Shown here: piece by piece, positions 11,081 through 18,823 of the stretch
How the letters are laid out: each line of letters begins with the position of its first letter
Numbering within the stretch: position 1 is the first letter of the stretch
Source of the DNA: an uncultured Clostridia bacterium
GTDB lineage: Bacteria; Bacillota; Clostridia; Christensenellales; UBA1242
Length of the DNA stretch: 26,480 nucleotides
Assembly: GCA_937891595.1 (NCBI GenBank)
Contig: CALATF010000077.1
Span: 1-26,480, forward strand
Direction: 5' to 3'
Translations under genes and position numbers: made by a program
Notes under the pieces: model-generated
What the model was told of the DNA's origin: nothing
The model's input: only the letters and a program-made list of their open reading frames with translations
Databases searched by the model: none

Positions 11081-12907
11081 TTATTGATTTTTCTTTCTAA
11101 AATCTTCTCTACCACGAATAGTATGGTCTAAAGTTTTCTTACGCATTCTTATTGAAACTGGAGTAATTTCAAGAAGTTCACCTTCGTCAAGCATATCTAA
11201 ATATTGTTCTAAGCTTGGTTTTTGAACAGGTTCAAGTCTTAAAGCATCATCACTAGAACTTGAACGTGTATTTGTTAAATGCTTTGCTTTACATACGTTA
11301 ACAACAATATCATCTACCCTTGGGTTAGTTCCAACAATCATTCCACCATAAACTTTTTCACCAGGAACAATAAATAATCTTCCGTGTTGTTGAGTATAGA
11401 ATAAACCATATTGCAATGCTTCACCTGTTTCAAAAGCAACAAGCATTCCATAATTTCTTCTGTTTAAATTACCTTTAAATTCTTGATAATCATGGAAAAC
11501 ACTGCTCATAATACCTTCGCCGTTTGTATCTGTTAAGAACTGGCTTTTATATCCAAATAAACCTCTTGCAGGAATTAAATATTCAAGCCTTGTTCTTCCA
11601 TTATGGCTTTGCATATTAACAAGTTCGCCCTTTCTTGAACCTAATACACTTATAACATTTCCTGCTTTATCGTCTGGTAAATCAACAACAAGTTTTTCAA
11701 TAGGTTCATATTTTTTCCCGTCAATTTCTTTGTATAAAACCCTTGGCATACTTACTTGAAATTCATAACCGTCCCTTCTTAAGTTTTCCATAAGAATAGA
11801 TAAATGCATTTCACCGCGGCCTAAAACTCTAAAAGTGTCAGCGTTTTCTGTATCATAAACTTTTAAACTTAAATCTTTAACTGCTTCTTTTAAAAGCCTT
11901 TCTCTAAGTTGTCTGCTTGTACAGAACTTTCCTTCTTTACCGGCAAATGGACTATTGTTTACCATAAAGCTCATTTCTACACTAGGTTCACTTATTTTAA
12001 CAAATGGTAAAGTATCAACATTATCTTTATCACTTAAAGTGTCACCTATTGTAATATTTTCAGCACCAGCAATACAAACTATATCGCCAACTTTTGCTTC
12101 TTGAACTTGTGCTCTTTTAAGACCAACAAATTCGAACATATTTTGAACTTTAAAAGGTATATTTTTATTTTCATCGTGATAATTAGTAATCATTAAATTA
12201 TCATTTATTTTTAGTGAACCTTGTTCAATTTTTCCAACTGCAAGCTTACCTAAGAAATCGTTTTGTTCAGTTGAACTAACAAGCATTTTAAAAGGTTTTG
12301 CTTCATCTCCTTTTGGACAAGGAATATGAGAAATAATAGTTTCAAATAAAGGCGTCATATCTTTGCCTTGTTCGTTAGGGTTAAGTGTTGCCATTCCAAA
12401 ACGGGCAGAAGCATAAACTACAGGACTTTCAAGTTGTTCTTCATTAGCATTAAGGTCAAATAAAAGTTCTAAAACTTCATCTGCAACTTCGTTAAGTCTA
12501 CTATCTTTTCTATCTATTTTATTAATTACTATAATAACTTTTAAATTAAGCTCTAATGCCTTTTCTAAAACAAATCTTGTTTGTGGCATAGGGCCTTCAT
12601 AAGCGTCAACAACAAGCAAAACGCCATCAACCATTTTTAAAACACGTTCAACTTCCCCACCAAAGTCAGCGTGTCCAGGTGTATCAACAACGTTAACCTT
12701 AATATCTTTATACATAAAAGAAGCGTTTTTACTTAAAATTGTAATACCTCTTTCTCTTTCAATAGCGTTAGAATCCATTACCCTATCTTCAACTTCTTGG
12801 TTTTGCCTAAAAGCCCCGCCTTGTTTAAGAAGCTCGTTAACCAAACTTGTTTTACCGTGATCAACGTGGGCAATAATTGCAACATTCCTTACTTTTGTAT
12901 TTTCCAT
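11081..12907 (-). CDS. typA: Translational GTPase TypA/BipA
   Basis: A 608-residue ribosome-binding GTPase of the EF-G/LepA superfamily, involved in 50S assembly and stress or cold adaptation. G1 'AHVDHGKTS' is at residues 13-21, G2 lies in 'ERERGITI' (~50-57), G3 'DTPGH' at 75-79 and G4 'NKID' at 129-132. Domain II follows ('FLGKLAVGKIEQGSLKINDNLMI'), then EF-G-like domains III and V ('LGRGEMHLSILMENLRRDGYEFQVSMPRVLYKEIDGKKYEP') and the TypA-specific C-terminal domain ('IPARGLFGYKSQFLTDTNGEGIM', 'YTQQHGRLFIVPGEKVYGGMIVG'). Length is normal. The ATG is preceded by AAGGAAAA on the minus strand. It stands alone, with a terminator at 11031-11059. Confidence 0.98.
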   Translation of the reverse strand: MENTKVRNVAIIAHVDHGKTSLVNELLKQGGAFRQNQEVEDRVMDSNAIERERGITILSKNASFMYKDIKVNVVDTPGHADFGGEVERVLKMVDGVLLVVDAYEGPMPQTRFVLEKALELNLKVIIVINKIDRKDSRLNEVADEVLELLFDLNANEEQLESPVVYASARFGMATLNPNEQGKDMTPLFETIISHIPCPKGDEAKPFKMLVSSTEQNDFLGKLAVGKIEQGSLKINDNLMITNYHDENKNIPFKVQNMFEFVGLKRAQVQEAKVGDIVCIAGAENITIGDTLSDKDNVDTLPFVKISEPSVEMSFMVNNSPFAGKEGKFCTSRQLRERLLKEAVKDLSLKVYDTENADTFRVLGRGEMHLSILMENLRRDGYEFQVSMPRVLYKEIDGKKYEPIEKLVVDLPDDKAGNVISVLGSRKGELVNMQSHNGRTRLEYLIPARGLFGYKSQFLTDTNGEGIMSSVFHDYQEFKGNLNRRNYGMLVAFETGEALQYGLFYTQQHGRLFIVPGEKVYGGMIVGTNPRVDDIVVNVCKAKHLTNTRSSSSDDALRLEPVQKPSLEQYLDMLDEGELLEITPVSIRMRKKTLDHTIRGREDFRKKNQ

Positions 12908-13072
12908 TTTAAAATTTTCCTTTTTTTAAAAAACTAAACAATTTATAAACCTGACTATTCTAGCACAAAAAAATATAAATTAAAAGTACTTTTTTTAATT
13001 TTATATTTTTATAAATATTATCATCTAATTAAGCAACTTATAAATATTACATACTAAAGATTTAACTGTTTA

Positions 13073-13104
13073 AATTAAAAAAGAGCTTGCAAAAAGCAAG
13101 TTCT
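13073..13104 (-). terminator. Terminator of the DUF4116-like gene
   Basis: AGAGCTTGC (13082-13090) pairs with GCAAGTTCT (13096-13104, one G-T pair) around AAAAA, with a T run on the minus strand. Confidence 0.8.
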
Positions 13105-13112
13105 TTAAATAA

Positions 13113-14066
13113 TTATTCTTCGTAATAAATACTGCCCGTCATCCAAACAACATCTTGATAATCTGAACACATTTCAAACACTTCTTGTGCATTTTGGGCA
13201 TTAATTTCTTCCATAAGACTATCTCGCCTTTCTAAAAACAACTTTTTAGCATAGCTTTCAAATTCTCTAGCCGATAAAATATCTTCTTCATTGTTTGTAG
13301 CCATCATTTGTTCAGAAGTTTCTTCAATATATGTTATAAGCTTTAATTGAAAATCATTTTTTCTAAATAAATTTGTGGGAATATCTTTTATACAATTAAT
13401 TTGATTTTGGCAAGCACATAAGGCAACTTTTTCATCTTCTCTAAGTTTTTCAGGAATTTTATCTTTATAAAGATAATATGTAAATGCATCTGCTTGATTT
13501 AACGCAGTAAAAATTACTTGTTTATTTTCTTTTAAAGTAGGGGATAAAAAATTATAAGTGTAACTATTCCCTGCTACTGCCAACAATGCTAAATCTTCCC
13601 TTTCTTTAAAATCTTTATGAATATCCTTATATACTAAAGCATTTGTAGATATTGCCGTTCTTGCTATATCTTCATCTTGGTCAAAGCCAAATTCAAGTTC
13701 TTTATATACAAAAGCATTTTTAGAAACTAAGTTTAATAAATAATCTTTGTCTTGTTTTAAAGATTTAGAAGCATAATTAAATGCATCTTTATTAGAGCAT
13801 ACTGCCCTTTCAACAAATTCTTTATCATCCCTGTACTTATAAATATTTTTAAGTTCTAATCCGTTAGAGCTAACTAAATCTAATAAAAATTCCGGACTAT
13901 TTTTAAGTCTGCGTGAAAGGTTTGGGTATACTTCATTACTTTTACCATGCTTAGCACAAAATATGGCGACTTCCTCGTCATCTCTTAAAGCTTTAGAAGC
14001 ATTTGAAAAATCAAATGTTCCTTTGGCAACCCCCTCTAAAAACCTTTTTTTATTAAAAACAATCAT
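13113..14066 (-). CDS. DUF4116-like repeat protein
   Basis: A 317-residue protein built of about six to seven degenerate helical repeats of ~25-30 residues, each with a pattern like 'LKQDKDYLLNLVSKNAFVYKELEFGFDQDEDIARTAISTNALVYKD': a short polar turn with D/E-D/K, a hydrophobic helix, then N-A-x-x-Y. This is the pattern of DUF4116, an alpha-solenoid repeat of unknown function. The C-terminal ~80 residues are acidic and non-repetitive. No catalytic motif or signal peptide. The start ATG has only a weak GTGGG upstream. Likely a cytoplasmic protein-interaction scaffold. Its partner is unknown; it is not obviously operonic with typA (205-bp gap and a terminator between). Confidence 0.75.
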   Translation of the reverse strand: MIVFNKKRFLEGVAKGTFDFSNASKALRDDEEVAIFCAKHGKSNEVYPNLSRRLKNSPEFLLDLVSSNGLELKNIYKYRDDKEFVERAVCSNKDAFNYASKSLKQDKDYLLNLVSKNAFVYKELEFGFDQDEDIARTAISTNALVYKDIHKDFKEREDLALLAVAGNSYTYNFLSPTLKENKQVIFTALNQADAFTYYLYKDKIPEKLREDEKVALCACQNQINCIKDIPTNLFRKNDFQLKLITYIEETSEQMMATNNEEDILSAREFESYAKKLFLERRDSLMEEINAQNAQEVFEMCSDYQDVVWMTGSIYYEE

Positions 14067-14197
14067 TTGTTTTTACCCACGCTTTTACGCCCTCATTATA
14101 ACAAAATACTACAAAAAAGTAAATAGCCATAATAAAAAAATTTTTCATTACTATACCATAATATGTTTTTAATAAAATAAGTGTAAAAATTTTTCTT

Positions 14198-14668
14198 TTA
14201 AAAATGTTCAGTTATATTTATTAAATCTTTTTTCTTTTTTAATGCATATTGAAATGCTTTATAAGCACCACTTTTTAAGGTGTTCTTTACATAAAAAACT
14301 ATAAAGTCGCTTTGGTTAATCATTTCAATATTTCTAAAATATATTCTTTGATACCAGTAATCAAAATTTAGGGGTAAATATACAAATTCTTCATAATCTT
14401 CATCTTTTAAACACCCAGGTCTTTTATTAACCCTTAAATACCTTTCATCACTTACGCAATATATTCGTTTAATATAAGGGTGTTTTATTTTTAACTTGCT
14501 AACAACTTTGTGACAAAGGTCATCGAACATTCCAAAACCACCAAAATAAAAGTAAACATAATTTTTATTTAAAATTAAATCTTGAATAATCTTTTTTAAC
14601 TTAACTTCAAGTTCTTTAGTTATTTCAATTTCCTTATGACCAAAAAATGTGCAAGTTTTTTCATCCAT
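14198..14668 (-). CDS. SLOG superfamily (YpsA/DUF1273-like) Rossmann protein
   Basis: A 156-residue protein starting 'TCTFFGHKEI', the signature of a clostridial SLOG-type family (TCTFFGHR). It then has 'YFYFGGFGMFDDLCHKVVSKLK' (glycine loop and Asp, expected nucleotide-binding face) and 'SDFIVFYVKNTLKSGAYKAFQYALKKKKDLINI' (second Gly-containing strand-helix). SLOG proteins bind nucleotides or nucleotide-derived ligands, and many occur in defence or signalling contexts; the ligand here is unknown. There is no Shine-Dalgarno, and the promoter at 14675-14704 would start transcription close to the ATG, so a leaderless mRNA is likely. It is divergent from an XRE gene across a 104-bp operator region, suggesting joint control. 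Confidence 0.75.
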   Translation of the reverse strand: MDEKTCTFFGHKEIEITKELEVKLKKIIQDLILNKNYVYFYFGGFGMFDDLCHKVVSKLKIKHPYIKRIYCVSDERYLRVNKRPGCLKDEDYEEFVYLPLNFDYWYQRIYFRNIEMINQSDFIVFYVKNTLKSGAYKAFQYALKKKKDLINITEHF

Positions 14669-14674
14669 ATTAAT

Positions 14675-14704
14675 AATATATATATTTCAATAACCATTAG
14701 TCAA
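14675..14704 (-). promoter_or_regulatory. Promoter of the SLOG gene
   Basis: TTGACT (14699-14704) with TATATT (14675-14680) at 18 bp, or TATATA (14677-14682) at 16 bp, on the minus strand. The start would be about 14668-14670, at the ATG itself. Confidence 0.55.
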
Positions 14705-14756
14705 CTAAATACCATTAGTTAAATAATGGTATAAAAGTTTAACCTTTCATTAAACT
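14693..14756. promoter_or_regulatory. Operator array between the SLOG and XRE genes
   Basis: ACCATTAGT occurs at 14693-14701 and again at 14711-14719. The second copy is part of a perfect inverted repeat, ACCATTA (14711-14717)/TAATGGT (14724-14730). A second inverted repeat AGTTTAA (14736-14742)/TTAAACT (14750-14756) lies next to the XRE ribosome site. The first copy overlaps the SLOG -35 box and the palindrome runs into a TATAAA (14730-14735) facing XRE. The XRE protein is the obvious candidate to bind. Confidence 0.6.
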
Positions 14757-14772
14757 AAATTAGAGGTGTTTT

Positions 14773-15006
14773 ATGAAAGGTTCTCAAGCTACAGGTAAAA
14801 GAATAGAAGAATTATTGTTTAAAAACAATAAAACTCAATATAGGTTAACAAAAGACACTTGTCTAAATGAAAAAACATTACGAGATTTAATTAGAGGTAG
14901 AACATCAGACGTTAAATTATCAACTATTATTTTAATAGCATCAAACTTAAACATTTCATTAAAAGAATTTTTTGATAGCCCTTTATTTGATAATCTTGAA
15001 GATTAA
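14773..15006 (+). CDS. Small XRE family regulator
   Basis: A 77-residue protein consisting of a helix-turn-helix close to the HTH_26/Cro type: 'GKRIEELLFKNNKTQYRLTKDTCLNEKTLRDLIRGRTSDVKLSTIILIASNLNISLKEFF'. The 'T-L-R-D-L-I-R-G-R' recognition helix and 'STIILIASNLNISLKEFF' last helix are typical. AGAGGTG precedes the ATG. The gene ends in a bidirectional terminator (15007-15031). It is divergent from the SLOG gene and probably regulates it and itself. Confidence 0.9.
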   Translation: MKGSQATGKRIEELLFKNNKTQYRLTKDTCLNEKTLRDLIRGRTSDVKLSTIILIASNLNISLKEFFDSPLFDNLED

Positions 15007-15031
15007 AAAAAGCCATTAAAAATGGCTTTTT
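15007..15031. terminator. Bidirectional terminator
   Basis: AAAAAGCCATT (15007-15017) pairs with AATGGCTTTTT (15021-15031) around AAA. It serves the XRE gene and the convergent MBL-GNAT gene. Confidence 0.85.
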
Positions 15032-15048
15032 ATTTTTTTATTAAACTA

Positions 15049-16308
15049 TTAATCAATTTCCCAAACCCAAATGCAGTCTTCAAAGGTTTTTCTCTTTTGG
15101 TTATTGTCTAAATAAGTAGAGGTTTTAATTTCTTTTAAATATGCACCCAAGCTTTCATATACTCTACGGGTTTCTAAATCATCTGGAGGACAAGTTAGGT
15201 ATAAAATTTTTGACTTGTGATATTTTGCAACTTTTTTAACTAATTTGCAACATTCATATTTAATAGACCTTAAATCATAATCGTCTAAAAATGACATGCT
15301 TACATTATCACTATGCTCGTCTATATTATTTGGAACAACGCTATAACTAACATTGCCAACAACAGTTGCACCTTCATGCAAAACAACGTCAAAACAATAG
15401 GTCGGATATTTATGATTTGTTTTTGCTCTTTTAGTTAAAGATAAAACTAAATCGACCATTTCGCCAGATAATCTTTCAAACTTATCAGTCGCGAACTTAA
15501 AGTCACTATTATTTTCAGTATTTAAAACTTTTGTTTGTTCAATTTCAAAGTTATATGGCATATCTAAAGAAGTGTCTAAAACCATTAAATCTTTAGGTGG
15601 AGTTATTCTACCCGTGCAATAATCTAATGCTTGACTTGTTAAGTGACAAGGAACAATATTACACTTTCTTTGATATCTTCTCATTAAGGCAATGCCGTCT
15701 ATAATATTAAAGTGCTTATTTGAAATATCAGTTCCAGCCATATCAACAAACGCAATGTCTGTGTTATCTATCATATATTTCATATTATCGCAATAATTTG
15801 TGTCACCTGTAAAACCAACAGATTTGCCACCTTTTTCTTTAAAAATATATCCGTAGCATTCGGTTGAACCATGGTCCATTCTAAGTGAGGTAATTTCAAA
15901 ATTATTATATTTGAATGTTCCCATAGTAGAAGCATCTACAAATTTAATATATTTATCAAAGTTAAGTTTATTATATGTGTCTACACTCATACCAAGCTTA
16001 CATAAAGCCTTTATTCGTTCTTCACCACCCGGTGGGCAAATAACCGTAGCACTACTGTTAGGATATTTTTCACTGGCCAACTTCCACATTAAATGAACTA
16101 TATCAAAATAATGGTCTAAGTGATAGTGTGTAATTAAAATTAATTTTAACTTTTCAATTTTTTCATGGTGCAACAGTTTGTTTGAGCTTTTAAGTAATTG
16201 TTTTAATGTACCTGAGCCTGGGTCTACAATAATATCGTCATTAATTAAATAGCTTGCACAAGCACGTTTTGTCCAAATACAACCTGTACCTAAAATAGTA
16301 ATTTTCAT
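15049..16308 (-). CDS. Metallo-beta-lactamase-fold hydrolase fused to a GNAT-like domain
   Basis: A 419-residue protein. Residues 1-~250 are an RNase Z-like MBL domain: 'ILGTGCIWT' near the start, 'THYHLDH' (His61, His63, Asp65, His66), 'MDHGS' (His146), 'FTGDTN' (Asp169) and a final histidine in 'PCHLTS' (His222), so a two-metal site looks complete. From ~275 the sequence reads like a GNAT acyltransferase: a beta core ('CFDVVLHEGATVVGNVSYSVVP'), then 'LTCPPDDLETRRVYESLGAYLKEI', similar to the late GNAT strand-helix with N/D-x-x-S/T-R and YExLGA. The glycine-rich acetyl-CoA loop (Q/RxxGxG/A) is not obvious, so activity of this half is uncertain. Substrate unknown. The ribosome site is weak. 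It stands alone between terminators and mntP. Confidence 0.82.
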   Translation of the reverse strand: MKITILGTGCIWTKRACASYLINDDIIVDPGSGTLKQLLKSSNKLLHHEKIEKLKLILITHYHLDHYFDIVHLMWKLASEKYPNSSATVICPPGGEERIKALCKLGMSVDTYNKLNFDKYIKFVDASTMGTFKYNNFEITSLRMDHGSTECYGYIFKEKGGKSVGFTGDTNYCDNMKYMIDNTDIAFVDMAGTDISNKHFNIIDGIALMRRYQRKCNIVPCHLTSQALDYCTGRITPPKDLMVLDTSLDMPYNFEIEQTKVLNTENNSDFKFATDKFERLSGEMVDLVLSLTKRAKTNHKYPTYCFDVVLHEGATVVGNVSYSVVPNNIDEHSDNVSMSFLDDYDLRSIKYECCKLVKKVAKYHKSKILYLTCPPDDLETRRVYESLGAYLKEIKTSTYLDNNQKRKTFEDCIWVWEID

Positions 16309-16378
16309 ATATATCTTTTATCCTTTACACATTAATATAATACTTATTTTATTTTTAATCAAATAAACAAACGATATT

Positions 16379-16996
16379 TTAAAAAGCTAAAACGCCTAAA
16401 TGCTCTAATAGTATTTTTATTCCAAGTAAAACCAAAATAGCTCCCCCGCAAATTTCTGCCCACATTTTAAATTTATTGCCAAAAAAGTTACCTATTAAAA
16501 CACCACCACAACATAGTACAAAAGTTGTAAGACCTATTATAGCACCTGCACCAAATATATTTACATTAAAAAACGCAAAAGTAATTCCAACAGCTAAAGC
16601 GTCTATACTAGTAGCAACAGCTAAAAAAATTATTTCTTTAACACTAAATTTTTCTTCTTTCTCTTTCTTATCTTCTTCTAAATTACTATTAACATTTGTT
16701 AAGCTTTTATTTTCTTGTACTTTTTCTTTTACGGCTTCAAATATCATTTTTCCGCCTATAAAAGAAAGTAAGATAAACGCTATCCAGTGGTCAAAAGATA
16801 CAATATAACTTTCAAATTGCACACATAAAAAATACCCTAATACTGGCATTAAACATTGAAACACACCAAAACTAAGTGCAATAAATAATAATTGCCAAAC
16901 TACAATTTTTTTCATACTAAGGCCTTTGCAAATCGAAACTGCAAAAGCATCCATAGAAAGTCCAACACCAAAGGCTAAAATTGCCCAAAAATTCAT
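16379..16996 (-). CDS. mntP: Manganese efflux pump MntP
   Basis: A 205-residue inner-membrane protein of the MntP (DUF204) family, with two repeats of three helices. The two key acidic sites are visible: 'SMDAFAVSICKG' (Asp16) and 'SIDALAVGITF' (Asp132). 'FIGGKMIFEA' and the end 'GGAILVLLGIKILLEHLGV' are also typical. A longer charged loop (residues ~92-119, Lys/Glu-rich) separates the halves. It exports Mn2+ to avoid toxicity. I looked for the yybP-ykoY manganese riboswitch in the 107-bp upstream gap; the gap is too short and lacks its conserved elements. A manganese-responsive repressor is not in the window. Confidence 0.93.
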   Translation of the reverse strand: MNFWAILAFGVGLSMDAFAVSICKGLSMKKIVVWQLLFIALSFGVFQCLMPVLGYFLCVQFESYIVSFDHWIAFILLSFIGGKMIFEAVKEKVQENKSLTNVNSNLEEDKKEKEEKFSVKEIIFLAVATSIDALAVGITFAFFNVNIFGAGAIIGLTTFVLCCGGVLIGNFFGNKFKMWAEICGGAILVLLGIKILLEHLGVLAF

Positions 16997-17070
16997 AAAG
17001 TTATTATCCTCTATTAAAATAATATTTTTAATAATATAATATTCATTTATTATGTAAAAAATAATATAAA

Positions 17071-17102
17071 TAAAAAATATGAGGCAAATAATTGCCTCAT
17101 AT
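17071..17102 (-). terminator. Terminator of the sugar transferase gene
   Basis: ATATGAGGCAA (17077-17087) pairs with TTGCCTCATAT (17092-17102), with TTTTTTATTTA on the minus strand. It begins right after the stop codon. Confidence 0.85.
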
Positions 17103-17103
17103 A

Positions 17104-17865
17104 TTAATCAACCATTTTATGTTCAAAGTCAAAATCTTCTTCCAAAGAAGCTTTTATAGTAAAATGTTTTCTAAAACTTCTTGAAGCATTAAATTCTTCT
17201 ATTATTCTTTTAGAAAGTTGAATTTTTTGATTATATTCTTCTTGTGTAATTTTGCCAACTCTTAAAAGATAATCTGCATAATAATAGTCTTGAACATCCG
17301 TTGCGCCTGAGTTTACACCTGTGCGTTTAAGAACAACCGCAAATGTTTTAAAGAAAATTTTAAAGTCAAGCCAAAAGGACATTTTATCTACATACACAGC
17401 ATCATAAATAAACATACTTTCCCATGTATTGTTTGTTCTACCATTAACTTGAGCAAGGCCTGTAATACCCGGTTTTACTGAAAGTGATTTATGATTTTTC
17501 TCATAAAATATAACATCTTTAACAAGTTTAGGTCTTGGTCCGATAATAGTCATATCGCCTTTTAAAATATTAAATAGCTGAGGTAATTCATCTAAACTTG
17601 TAACTCTTATAAATTTACCAAATTTAGTTATACGTTGTGAGTCTGGTAAAAGATTTCCCATGCTATCAGTTTTATTAGACATACTGCGGAATTTATAAAG
17701 CATGAATATTTTACCATTTTTACCTGGTCTTGGTTGTTTAAAAACAACAGGAGCACCATGGAATATTGCAACTAAAATTGATACAACCAACAATAAAGGA
17801 GATAGCATTATTATTGCCATCAAAGATACAACTATGTCAAAAAGTCTTTTAAAAAACTTATACAT
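17104..17865 (-). CDS. Monotopic sugar-phosphate transferase (WcaJ/PglC type)
   Basis: A 253-residue bacterial sugar transferase that moves a phospho-sugar from a UDP-sugar to undecaprenyl phosphate, the first step of surface glycan assembly. One hydrophobic re-entrant helix (~9-35, 'IVVSLMAIIMLSPLLLVVSILVAI'), then 'KFRSM' (58-62), the catalytic Asp-Glu pair in 'SLDELPQL' (Asp92-Glu93), 'IIGPRPKLV' (uridine-binding arginine region) and 'KPGITGLAQVNGR' are all present. The C-terminal ~55 residues beyond the core are extra. Length resembles the short PglC-like class rather than the long WbaP class. No glycosyltransferase neighbours are present, so the glycan cannot be named. It has its own terminator at 17077-17102. 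Confidence 0.93.
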   Translation of the reverse strand: MYKFFKRLFDIVVSLMAIIMLSPLLLVVSILVAIFHGAPVVFKQPRPGKNGKIFMLYKFRSMSNKTDSMGNLLPDSQRITKFGKFIRVTSLDELPQLFNILKGDMTIIGPRPKLVKDVIFYEKNHKSLSVKPGITGLAQVNGRTNNTWESMFIYDAVYVDKMSFWLDFKIFFKTFAVVLKRTGVNSGATDVQDYYYADYLLRVGKITQEEYNQKIQLSKRIIEEFNASRSFRKHFTIKASLEEDFDFEHKMVD

Positions 17866-18012
17866 AAATTATCCCTACTTTTCCTTTATGTTAATATAAC
17901 TATCAAATAATACCACACTTTACTATTAAAAATCAAGTATTATTTATAAATTTGTATAAATATACATATTTTCATTTAATGTTTTATTCTTATTAAAAAA
18001 TATTTGTTACTA

Positions 18013-18723
18013 CTATTTATTATTAGCTTTATTCTTGTTTTTATTTACAAGCCTAAATATAAGCATACATATGAACGATAAAACGATAACTGCAATTAAT
18101 ATATAGAAAAAAATAAGAGTAGCATCGCCAAATAAGTGAGAAACAAATGTAATAATAATTCCTGCAACAATATTACCTAAAATAACGGTAATAGTACTGC
18201 CCCAAAAACCTAAACCAAGAGCTACGGCAATACAAGTACCCGTCCAAACACCCGTAAGTGGTAAAGGGATTGCAACAAAAGCAAAAACTCCTAATGCTTT
18301 TAAGAAAAACTTTTTATCATATTTAATTCTTTTCCTTTCTTTAGCATGGTTTTCTTGCAAGTTTAATTGCTTAGAATTTTCTTCCTTGTTATCTTCTATT
18401 TTTTTTTCTATACCTTTTTTCTTACTATTAACTCTTGCTTCAACCCTTTCAGCAAGTTTTTTAAAAAGTTTTGTTTTTTTAAGCCAGTTAATAATAGGAG
18501 TATAAATTAAAGCTAATATAGGAACAACCAAACAACTACCAAGTAGTCCATATAAAAAGGCTGAAACTAAACTTAAGGCATTTGTTCCCCAAATTTGGCT
18601 AGACATTGAAAAAGGTATTGCACCTTTAAGTTCTATAATAGGCACAACTGCAATTAAAATGGTTGCTAAAATAACATTATTCCCGAATATTGATGAAAAT
18701 ATGTTTTCGATAAATTCTGTCAA
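18013..18723 (-). CDS. Small multidrug-export family membrane protein (COG2426)
   Basis: A 236-residue membrane protein with the family landmarks 'PIIELKGAIPFSM' (the ELRGAIP motif) and 'VAIPLPLTGVWTGTCIAVALGLGFWG' (the PLPxTGxWTG motif). Four to five membrane segments are separated by an unusually long charged loop (residues ~83-135, Lys/Glu-rich). The family is labelled small multidrug export, but evidence for drug transport is thin, so the name should be read loosely. The loop may be cytoplasmic. The start is preceded by AGGAGAAAT. It lies 100 bp downstream of the nucleotidyltransferase gene, which has its own terminator. Confidence 0.88.
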   Translation of the reverse strand: MTEFIENIFSSIFGNNVILATILIAVVPIIELKGAIPFSMSSQIWGTNALSLVSAFLYGLLGSCLVVPILALIYTPIINWLKKTKLFKKLAERVEARVNSKKKGIEKKIEDNKEENSKQLNLQENHAKERKRIKYDKKFFLKALGVFAFVAIPLPLTGVWTGTCIAVALGLGFWGSTITVILGNIVAGIIITFVSHLFGDATLIFFYILIAVIVLSFICMLIFRLVNKNKNKANNK

Positions 18724-18775
18724 AATATTTCTCCTAAAACACTAAAATAAAACTATTCAAACAGCATACCAAAAA

Positions 18776-18810
18776 AAAATAAAAAACGCAAACTTTTACG
18801 TTTGCGTTTT
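18776..18810 (-). terminator. Terminator of the nucleotidyltransferase gene
   Basis: AAAACGCAAAC (18783-18793) pairs with GTTTGCGTTTT (18800-18810). A T run follows on the minus strand. Confidence 0.85.
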
Positions 18811-18823
18811 AACTTTTTGTTTT

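Noticed and set aside
16997..17103. yybP-ykoY manganese riboswitch upstream of mntP
   Set aside because: The gap is about 107 bp, AT-rich, and already holds the terminator of the upstream gene; no conserved riboswitch elements seen.
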